Shown: piece by piece, positions 9,001-10,772 of the stretch
Numbering within the stretch: position 1 is the first letter of the stretch
Layout: the number at the start of each line of letters is the position of its first letter
NCBI GenBank assembly: GCA_002392325.1
Contig: DGGS01000189.1
Location: 1 to 11,701, forward strand
Direction: 5' to 3'
DNA length: 11,701 nt
Origin: Bacteroidales bacterium UBA3868
Lineage (GTDB): Bacteria; Bacteroidota; Bacteroidia; Bacteroidales; WCHB1-69
The notes under the pieces: model-generated
Told to the model about the DNA's origin: nothing
What the model saw: only the letters and a program-made list of their open reading frames with translations
Database searches by the model: none
Made by a program: the position numbers and the translations under genes

Positions 9001-10585
9001 CATCTGCTTTTTTGTATTGCAGCAAGAAATTCGTTTGGTTTGCATCACCTGCAGTCCAGGAGAAAGTGGCTCCGGCGGCTGTTATATCGCTAACGGCAAA
9101 GTCCGTGAGATCCGGGCAGGAAACCGCATCATTGCAGGCGGTTTTCGTTATGGTCACATTCGGGAGCATCGTTCCCAATGTGCCCGCCAAAAGCGCACCC
9201 GAGGCATTGGCCGGATAATTGGCATAAGCCGCACCTGCCGCGCCACGATACAAAATCACATTTTCACTTTGCGTCTCTGCCAGGAATGAAATATTGGCAT
9301 TGGCGGCAGCTGAACTCTTTGAAACCACCAAAACCAAATTCTCGCCTGTGTACTCAAAAGGTGTGTTCAAGGTGATTGTCTGAGCGGAAGAACCGCCTAT
9401 CACCACATCCGTGCCATCATACACCAAGGTAAGATCATCCTGTGCAGTCCAGTCCTTATTGCTACTGTGAGCCGCACGGGTTGTGTTGGCCATATAGATT
9501 TTCAAGGTGCTCAATGTCATAGTGGCACCAGAGGAAGCGCAATCCACCTTTAAGGCGGTGATAATTCCAGGATCGCCCACTTGGTCAGCTTTGAAGATCA
9601 TTTCATTCCAAGAAAAACGGCTTCCGTTGTTAAAAGGCACAATGTTGGTGGTTGCCTCCCCATTCACAGCCATGACTACATCCTCTCGCGAATCTCCACA
9701 AGGAGTGGAAAAAGAACCTGTCAACCACGCGCTGACCTCATCTCCACAAACGGCTTGCACACGCACATCGTAATGGCTGCTGCCTTGCAAACCTGTGAGT
9801 GTGACAGTTGTGGATGTCGCATTAAGAGAATACCAATCTGTATGATTCGACAACTTGTATTGTAACAACCAATTGGTTTGTGTTAGATCGTTCAACGACC
9901 ATTGGATGGTGGCGCTTCCTGTATCCGCCGTGATGGTAAGGGCTGTAAGTTCGGCACAAAGCGCTTCCACAATGGAGATGTTGTCAATAGCGGCTGGTGA
10001 CTGCTCACCATCAGCGGCGTCATTAGTCCATGTGAACACTATTTTTACCTGTCCGGCATATTGAGGGCCCAACACATAGTTGAAGGTGCTCCATTCGGCT
10101 GCTCCTTGCAAAGTGGCAATATTCTGCGTGCCCGACGCACTGACCAGATCCACACTCAGATAGTCCTTGTCGGCCTCTCCGCCAACACGATAATCAAAAG
10201 AAATATTGGCACCCATTGCCGGAATGATAATGTCCCGCGACACGGTTACCGTGCTTCGCTGCGTAACATTATACTTGTTCGTCACACCATTGGAGGAGGA
10301 AATGTACAACTTTTTGTTGTCAAAACCTTGCGCTTGCCCTATATACCACTGATTGACATAGGAACCATTGTTAATCTCCAAGGATGTATCCACATTGTTG
10401 TCGAAATTAACAAAATATGGAAGCGTTGCAGGGGTTACGGTAGAATCGCCAACACCTTTAAGCGACAATATTCCGGTCGCTTTTGCATGGGCCAAACCCG
10501 TATTCACACTGGTGAATGCCGCGGCATTACCAACAGCCATAAGCGTTACCAACACCATGGCAAGGAAAGAATAGAACTTTTTCAT
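1..10585 (-). CDS. Giant modular surface protein (FN3 / anchor-J / CUB / InlB-B-like repeats), 3' end cut by window
   Basis: One open frame of at least 3528 codons starts at the ATG at 10585 and leaves the window at the left edge without a stop. The start is supported by a signal peptide directly after it (MKKFYSFLAMVLVTLMAVG) and by a promoter about 65 bases upstream. No Shine-Dalgarno sequence precedes the ATG, as is usual in Bacteroidota. The product is a string of extracellular beta-sandwich modules: nine MAM/choice-of-anchor-J-like, eleven FN3, one CUB-like, two copies of an unnamed domain, one CARDB-like segment and at least four InlB-B-like repeats. No catalytic domain was recognised. 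Known relatives of this architecture are T9SS-secreted adhesins and surface proteins of Bacteroidales. Export through the Sec pathway is seen from the signal peptide; delivery by T9SS is inferred from the upstream paralogue, because the C-terminus lies outside the window. Function as adhesin, polysaccharide-binding or scaffold protein is inference. The gene family is sure; the biological target is unknown. Confidence 0.95.
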   Translation of the reverse strand, partial: MKKFYSFLAMVLVTLMAVGNAAAFTSVNTGLAHAKATGILSLKGVGDSTVTPATLPYFVNFDNNVDTSLEINNGSYVNQWYIGQAQGFDNKKLYISSSNGVTNKYNVTQRSTVTVSRDIIIPAMGANISFDYRVGGEADKDYLSVDLVSASGTQNIATLQGAAEWSTFNYVLGPQYAGQVKIVFTWTNDAADGEQSPAAIDNISIVEALCAELTALTITADTGSATIQWSLNDLTQTNWLLQYKLSNHTDWYSLNATSTTVTLTGLQGSSHYDVRVQAVCGDEVSAWLTGSFSTPCGDSREDVVMAVNGEATTNIVPFNNGSRFSWNEMIFKADQVGDPGIITALKVDCASSGATMTLSTLKIYMANTTRAAHSSNKDWTAQDDLTLVYDGTDVVIGGSSAQTITLNTPFEYTGENLVLVVSKSSAAANANISFLAETQSENVILYRGAAGAAYANYPANASGALLAGTLGTMLPNVTITKTACNDAVSCPDLTDFAVSDITAAGATFSWTAGDANQTNFLLQYKKADETEWTDVPCNTTTYTFDNLDHSTQYVVRVKAICGENDESNFTDEIAFETLNPCPMVTDIMYSNMSTTTTLSWTPGGSETAWQVRFRPTTPAGQDYIIINVNTLPTTTFGGLSPNTDYECAIKAICDGSESYWAEIPFSTGCSGIDFDYSQDFASATKPDCWEVQDFTFNGENASASQEAWLISPAMNVPATTESFVAFDVQGGAYQLMASYRGTAQNRFTTIFEGEATTETQHIIIPIPELYKDKTVNFAIVSTGELVVDNVEFTKCAYVPSELTVVKPEVNSVDLQWLANGGTDFVVEYTVDGTTWTSLNVTGTSDTVQYTVEGLEGNTEYTFRVICVCNGNMSAHYSNEVTVKTYCEAVSVPYAPELTALPECWNVVFTGNSSQTTVVTQNNQLVMYNFGTGSAAQADQIGDLFVILPSFDTTLNRLLISFAAAKYSNNISSKFYLGVITDINDPTTFTQIRDFNLTSTTSTEYVCMLNSINENLYHGYLAFRMKVVDATVPQAAVLSNIEVDFIPRCAKPTNFKMVEGSMTASSIELTWEQPSNANNWDIKYGETGFDVETSGTTATANLRPRTIAGLSFGVTYDFYVRAHCSNVYQSEWVGPVTVEMDIPYIMGEDNDITTCVANIYDDGGKEGSYSNQKREYMIIRPVDPATTVTHLQGNYDLENNYDYIYVYDGDDTTETPVRTLTGTGTLDISSTTGPLTLVMVTDAATVASGFAFRVSCVDAPSCSSPRNLSFFNTSLSWENGVYGTPVGYEIRYRNIQTTNAQTVTSTTNTYAFTGLTIGDSYEFKVRSICGVGDTSDWVTKTIVIPCPLKNLPYEENFDSYTSTTSYSTATKHPDCWNSGKEGTSTSYYVSIYPTASYAHSTSNSLRFYNYSLKPSASTNIAQYGDIYAVLPAVNANLNQLHLTGWIRRYTANASTATTLYKADMTVGVTTNLDDVMNNFTEITTYSVHNTSIDYEYFDINLSNYSGPEGYLVLVSKVPVPADTTTYNYFCIDDLEVDYIPECGTPTITVEGSLLTINQTSTLNTPQSYEVMVGERTVNIGNVTSYDLADITGLASNTEYTVKVRAICSATSNSEWSNEEDYTTPCLAQEVPYTENFNGYFTPATSTTAPAATSATPYPNHNLPSCWIFPVMSSSTSSYPQMFLTSSTTYAVSGNGLIIRGTNNSTASFAVLPALNASLNDLKITFTYRNGGTAAGYGDLSVGYMTDYNNPSSFVEVGTTTKTTTKTQQTVSFDNVDFTGNEYYIAFKYQGGTTAGNMVGIDDISVEYISCPGSVTNLDAEVNGTTATVTWQGTADSYDLEYGAAGFTPGQGTRVTGITNTTYTINNVSGSHDVYVRANCGGGTAGLWSQTSACAPVGLPYSEDFSRYVSAPTANTTAGELPSCYDYYFNGQAEATTNYSPKVSRNTSYSPYGVNTNPYLWMISGTSATYGTPEHPTYVMLPKFALPLNRLSVSLSARISSATNGRLELGYVSSSAEFTALTPVTCATASATAPVIRTYNLDQYDNIPNDARLAFRLAYITTASSSVNVGIDDILIEELPFCVTPSIAGVTSTSATAAVEVSPSSNAQSYEVVCVNAADPAETYTVTANTTDYTAMLSGLTPQATYTVKARAFCGGTDYSEWSDEVTFTTKCLSVTLPYSENFNDYTGNATSTTAPAGYPNHTLPSCWTFLNMSENTSSYPQIFLSSYSGYPVSGNCLFFKSSSTNPAYAILPSFDHNLSQMQLSFTYRNEGATAANGSLYVGYMSDLEDESSFVAVKTCDKTTTLTPVIVNFSNTGITNTNYYIAFKYEGGTSNNYYLGIDDVTMDVIPYCSAPIIDSVVTGENTAEVYIAANPDAQTYQVVAVPAGQSVESATMAPVVADNNQHAHITGLQPVTSYDFYARVICDPATTSEWSLAVTERTKCAPIAVPYSTSLEDDGNLDMTTYTSSYPLPYCWHKINTGTSVTYPYAYNSSSYAHTGTRTLYFYTYKTTATTMGDQYAILPALDVERISDLRMKFFARESSTTAYYISHLEVGVMTDPEDTSTFVKVQDVYPTTTTHEEFNVLFSSYTGTGKYIAIKAQKPTEAPEGSTSNYNVTYVDDIFVDYAPDCFELKEITLKSVADTMAIVMLSDNFNQGHYAVEYRPIGETAWQTIFSDSTTIKITGLLPFTEYEARAHAVCDSVHSGVYTDEITFLTKCLNGDDITIGAGTTGSYNYLYCSNNKYSWSENIYTSEEVGSGGYIQTLQRKVVSTSSNYTIDTLRIYMGTTTLDKFQYTNDWAPMSNLTLVYEGTDVQIGKEKGIETFMLQTPFRYNGTDNLVIVTAKKASSTSTVPTYAYTVMPENMIMYRYSASNAAYAEHMTVSPANTSEGYAYVGKNRPNVGFMLCPFENDLLVDSIAPIADACDLSDVALTVRVKNNSYINTVNRFVMACSIDGSENILIDSVQRTLPPQESFLYTFSQTVPFIQGVNNIEVSVLFDNDDNINNNIIMLNDVHLVSPAEVPYYQDFSTKINFGRDAWVLGDFNQNPNKWTQENEMMVFEDNDTLDAQAYFITSCIDMPAGQYRISYNYNALGNLPENMNVYIGTTQDISQMTLIGQHQGFVKTEEDQSFEYLFNNTDAGVYYIAVEALSQMGNMGITFDNLNVEPIVAVTVVEGANGTVSPNGVNYVVYGDDFSINIIPNEMYHVAGVWVDGERVMNEDPFNASFMMYTLSNITEPHTINVEFKLEFHINKFVVNANSEYEPGGYFIPAEADTLLDPSAHTVYFAAEPHNHFVSLVVGYQPPVAGGYVYGDDVTANVLYDDATNTYSYTIDTLIVANYYIQAMFRRDTVNVHYTALAGDGIFDGVTVSHGNSYNTWVDYGSDHTSTIAPADGFYTMGVTVNAVNMGIIDHYDFDSIVTTQNVMAQFGHKVTASIHNLNDLSYLGSDEVRGTIAPAEQMIVHGTSCSVSGTLQEHFHLGAFLVNGVDMLSDVVFNGNAYTFTIDSLVENTDIVAEVQIDQVAIYYMVD
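2..1084 (-). repeat. At least four divergent InlB-B-like repeats (residues ~3168-3528), continuing past the window
   Basis: Repeat 1 reads AVTVVEGANGTVSPNG, FSINIIPNEMYHVAGVWVDG, and ends HTINVEFKLE (to residue ~3247). Repeat 2 ends YYIQAMFRRD (~3348), repeat 3 ends NVMAQFGHK (~3430), and repeat 4 (AFLVNGVDM, YTFTIDSLVENTDIVAEV) is open at the edge. The G-x-(V/I)-x-P, G-x-x-V-x-x-V-x-V-(D/N)-G and final T-I-x-V-x-F pattern is that of divergent InlB B-repeat domains. Repeats 2 to 4 are longer and poorly conserved. Such repeats act as stalks or spacers in surface proteins. Confidence 0.65.
1088..1534 (-). other. Module J9: terminal MAM/anchor-J-like (residues ~3018-3166)
   Basis: VPYYQDFSTKINF opens it, QAYFITSCIDMPAGQYRISY is the core and MGITFDNLNVEPI closes it. 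It lacks P-x-C-W and its acidic pair is D-N, resembling J1 and J2 rather than J4 to J8. Confidence 0.6.
1541..1867 (-). other. CARDB-like beta-sandwich segment (residues ~2907-3015)
   Basis: DACDLSDVALTVRVKNNS, then LIDSVQRTLPPQESFLYTF and GVNNIEVSVLFDNDDNINNN resemble the CARDB-type Ig-like fold found in bacterial secreted proteins: an N-terminal acidic Cys motif, a V-x-V-x-N strand and an N-N-I strand near the end. Assignment is by pattern only. Confidence 0.5.
1868..2434 (-). other. Domain X, copy 2 (residues ~2718-2906)
   Basis: Motifs KYSWSENIY, IDTLRIYMGTTT, DWAPMSNLTLVYEGTDVQIG, TPFRYNGTDNLVIVTAKK and MIMYRYSASNAAYA parallel those of copy 1 in the same order. The DNA here is AT-rich: 19 of 60 bases are G or C in 2341-2400. 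The domain has no family name that I recognise. Confidence 0.7.
2435..2701 (-). other. FN3-11 (residues ~2629-2717)
   Basis: CFELKEITLKSV, HYAVEYRPIGETAW, LLPFTEYEARAHAVCDS and ITFLTKC. It ends the alternating array and leads into domain X copy 2, as FN3-1 leads into copy 1. Confidence 0.8.
2699..3259 (-). other. Module J8 (residues ~2443-2629)
   Basis: VPYSTSLEDDG, LPYCW, YAILPALDVERISDLRMKF, LEVGVMTDPEDTSTFVKV, KYIAIKAQ and TYVDDIFVDYAPDC. It is the last member of the alternating J-FN3 array and has an intact V-D-D motif. Confidence 0.8.
3260..3538 (-). other. FN3-10 (residues ~2350-2442)
   Basis: CSAPIIDSV, TAEVYIAANPDAQTYQVV, LQPVTSYDFYARVICDP, SEWS and RTKC. Cys2350, the VIC cysteine and Cys2442 follow the array pattern. 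Confidence 0.8.
3536..4075 (-). repeat. Module J7 (residues ~2171-2350), close copy of J5
   Basis: LPYSENFNDY, STTAPAGYPNHTLPSCW, TSSYPQIFL, VSGNCLFF, YAILPSFDHNLSQMQLSF, FTYRNEGATAANG, VGYMSD, ESSFVAV, YYIAFKYEGGTSN and LGIDDVTMDVIPYC. Module-for-module match to J5, including the proline-rich YPNH insertion before P-S-C-W. Confidence 0.85.
4076..4348 (-). other. FN3-9 (residues ~2080-2170)
   Basis: VTPSIAGV, AQSYEVVCV, LSGLTPQATYTVKARAFC and SEWSDEVTFTTKC. Closest within the protein to FN3-7 and FN3-10; all three lack a clear strand-B tryptophan. Confidence 0.8.
4346..4909 (-). other. Module J6 (residues ~1893-2080)
   Basis: LPYSEDFSRY, LPSCYDYYF, YVMLPKFALPLNRLSVSL, LELGYVSSSAEF and VGIDDILIEELPFC. 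The tryptophan of P-x-C-W is replaced by tyrosine. It is clearly more divergent than its neighbours J5 and J7. Confidence 0.8.
4910..5161 (-). other. FN3-8, YGxxGF subtype (residues ~1809-1892)
   Basis: CPGSVTNLDAEV, TATVTWQG, YDLEYGAAGFTPGQGT, SHDVYVRANCGG and a closing SAC. It belongs to the same FN3 subtype as FN3-5, a form common in Bacteroidota surface proteins. Confidence 0.85.
5159..5713 (-). repeat. Module J5 (residues ~1625-1809), close copy of J7
   Basis: Motifs VPYTENFNGY, STTAPA, YPNHNLPSCW, TSSYPQMFL, VSGNGL, FTYRNGGTAAG, VGYMTD, NPSSFVEV, YYIAFKYQGGTTAG and VGIDDISVEYIS. Nearly all of these recur in the same order in J7 at 3536-4075, whereas the intervening J6 is much less similar. 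The module is a typical anchor-J/MAM-like beta-sandwich with intact I-D-D. Confidence 0.85.
5714..5965 (-). other. FN3-7 (residues ~1541-1624)
   Basis: Cys1541 to Cys1624, with QSYEVMVG, LASNTEYTVKVRAICS and SEWSNEEDYTTPC. Strand B is poorly conserved and lacks the usual Trp. It resembles FN3-9 (QSYEVV, YTVKARAFC, SEWSDE), which matters for the duplication described below. Confidence 0.8.
5963..6550 (-). other. Module J4 (residues ~1346-1541)
   Basis: Full-length anchor-J/MAM-like module: LPYEENFDSY, HPDCW, YAVLPAVNANLNQLHLTGW, MTVGVTTNLDD and FCIDDLEVDYIPEC. Its terminal I-D-D motif is intact. It starts the strictly alternating J-FN3 array that continues to FN3-11. Confidence 0.8.
6551..6805 (-). 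other. FN3-6 (residues ~1261-1345)
   Basis: From SCSSPRNLSFF to VIPC, with TSLSWENG, GYEIRYRN and LTIGDSYEFKVRSICG. Cys1261, the SIC cysteine and Cys1345 follow the pattern of the array. It links the CUB-like domain to J4. Confidence 0.8.
6818..7141 (-). other. CUB-like domain (residues ~1149-1256)
   Basis: The motifs TCVANIYDDGGKEGSY, EYMIIRP, NNYDYIYVYDG and a closing AFRVSC match the CUB pattern (Cys, D-x-GG-x-x-G-x-Y, core D-Y-I-x-V-x-D-G, Cys). Cys1154 and Cys1255 are placed to form the usual domain-spanning disulfide. CUB domains bind proteins or glycans, some through calcium; the aspartates in YDYIYVYDG fit such a site, but calcium binding is inference. Confidence 0.7.
7157..7444 (-). 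other. FN3-5, YGxxGF subtype (residues ~1048-1143)
   Basis: FN3 motifs SSIELTWEQP, NNWDIKYGETGF, GVTYDFYVRAHC and SEW. The YGxxGF turn is shared only with FN3-8 (LEYGAAGF) in this protein, so at least two FN3 lineages are interleaved. Confidence 0.8.
7442..7927 (-). other. Module J3: divergent MAM/anchor-J-like (residues ~887-1048)
   Basis: VPYAPELTALPECW opens the module, LFVILPSFDTTLNRLLISF is the central part, and AVLSNIEVDFIPRC closes it. The terminal acidic pair found in the other J modules (usually I-D-D) is replaced by L-S-N, so a metal- or structure-linked aspartate appears to be lost here. Confidence 0.7.
7928..8203 (-). other. FN3-4 (residues ~795-886)
   Basis: Cys795 to Cys886. 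Motifs are SVDLQWLANGG, DFVVEYTVDGTTW and LEGNTEYTFRVICVCNG, closing with EVTVKTYC. It has an extra cysteine (ICVC) compared with the other FN3 copies. Confidence 0.85.
8201..8575 (-). other. Module J2: short MAM/anchor-J-like (residues ~671-795)
   Basis: Begins FDYSQDF, has the PDCW motif and EAWLISPAMNVP, and ends LVVDNVEFTKC. At about 125 residues it is the shortest J module, roughly 60 residues shorter than J4 to J8. The aspartate pair of the terminal motif is reduced to D-N. Anchor-J and MAM-like modules are jelly-roll beta-sandwiches common in secreted Bacteroidota proteins. Confidence 0.75.
8579..8845 (-). other. FN3-3 (residues ~581-669)
   Basis: Runs from PCPMVTDI to PFSTGC with the FN3 motifs TTLSWTPGG, AWQVRFRP and LSPNTDYECAIKAICDG. 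Cys581 and Cys669 mark the ends and the KAIC cysteine is present. Confidence 0.85.
8849..9118 (-). other. FN3-2 (residues ~490-579)
   Basis: Opens with SCPDLTDF, then ATFSWTAGD, NFLLQYKKADETEW and a TQYVVRVKAICGE turn before the closing strand EIAFET. The internal Cys in KAIC is conserved across nearly all FN3 modules here. The module is followed immediately by a third FN3 with no J module between, unlike the later alternating array. Confidence 0.85.
9146..9691 (-). other. Domain X, copy 1 (residues ~299-480), unnamed beta-rich domain
   Basis: About 180 residues containing RFSWNEMIF, TLKIYMANTT, DWTAQDDLTLVYDGTDV, TPFEYTGENLVLVVSK and VILYRGAAGAAYA. The same order of motifs recurs in copy 2 at 1868-2434. 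I recall similar domains in secreted Bacteroidales proteins, but I know no family name or function. It sits between FN3-1 and FN3-2, so it behaves as an independent module. Confidence 0.7.
9698..9958 (-). other. FN3-1 (residues ~210-296)
   Basis: Fibronectin type III fold signature: ATIQWS for strand B, NWLLQYK for strand C, LTGLQGSSHYDVRVQAVC for the strand E-F region, and a closing STPC. It is bounded by Cys210 and Cys296 with an internal Cys in QAVC. It closely resembles FN3-2: both share QTN(W/F)LLQYK. Confidence 0.85.
9965..10423 (-). other. Module J1: N-terminal MAM/anchor-J-like beta-sandwich (residues ~55-207)
   Basis: The module starts with LPYFVNFD and ends with AAIDNISIVE. It contains NQWYIG, KLYISSSNG and SFDYRVGGE, a set I associate with N-terminal carbohydrate-binding-like or MAM-like modules of Bacteroidales T9SS proteins. 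It lacks the P-x-C-W motif of the later J modules, so it is a distinct subtype. Ligand unknown. Confidence 0.65.
10517..10585 (-). other. Signal peptide of the giant protein
   Basis: Residues 1-23 show a typical Sec signal: two lysines at positions 2-3, a hydrophobic core (FLAMVLVTLMAVG) and a small-residue end GNAAA before FTSVN. Cleavage is likely after Ala21 to Ala23. There is no cysteine at the cleavage site, so it is not a lipoprotein signal. This supports periplasmic export as the first step of secretion. Confidence 0.9.
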
Positions 10586-10647
10586 AATGAGAGGTTTTTA
10601 TTGATTGTTGAATATTATCCGATATAATTATTCTAATTTTATCGTTG

Positions 10648-10655
10648 CAAATATA
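10648..10655 (-). promoter_or_regulatory. Bacteroidetes-type -7 promoter element of the giant gene
   Basis: On the minus strand the octamer TATATTTG matches the Bacteroidetes -7 consensus TAnnTTTG exactly. It lies about 63 bases before the ATG, predicting a 5' leader of roughly 55 bases. The region expected for the -33 element (around 10674-10680) is T-rich but has no clean TTTG, so strength is uncertain. The leader is AT-rich and ends AACCTCTCATT before the ATG, with no Shine-Dalgarno sequence. Confidence 0.6.
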
Positions 10656-10716
10656 CTTATTTTTTAAAAGAATATAAATACCTCAATAAAAAAACAACAT
10701 ATTATGAACAATTGTG

Positions 10717-10747
10717 AATAAAAAAAGGGGCGCTGTTTGCGCCCCTT
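10717..10747 (-). terminator. Intrinsic terminator of the upstream surface-protein gene
   Basis: On the minus strand a perfect 9-base-pair stem AAGGGGCGC / GCGCCCCTT with a 5-base loop AAACA is followed by a T-run. It begins about 25 bases after the TAA stop of the upstream gene. It ends transcription before the promoter of the giant gene, so the two genes are probably separate transcription units. Confidence 0.92.
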
Positions 10748-10772
10748 AGGTTTTATATAACCGGAACTCCGA

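Noticed and set aside
10061..10627. 188-residue plus-strand frame running across the start region and signal peptide of the giant gene
   Set aside because: It is antisense to a sure signal peptide and module J1, ends inside the giant gene's leader, and shows no known domain.
10620..10644. Weak inverted repeat CGATA...TATCG in the leader of the giant gene
   Set aside because: Only five base pairs with a 15-base AT-rich loop, expected by chance in such AT-rich DNA; not enough for an operator or riboswitch.
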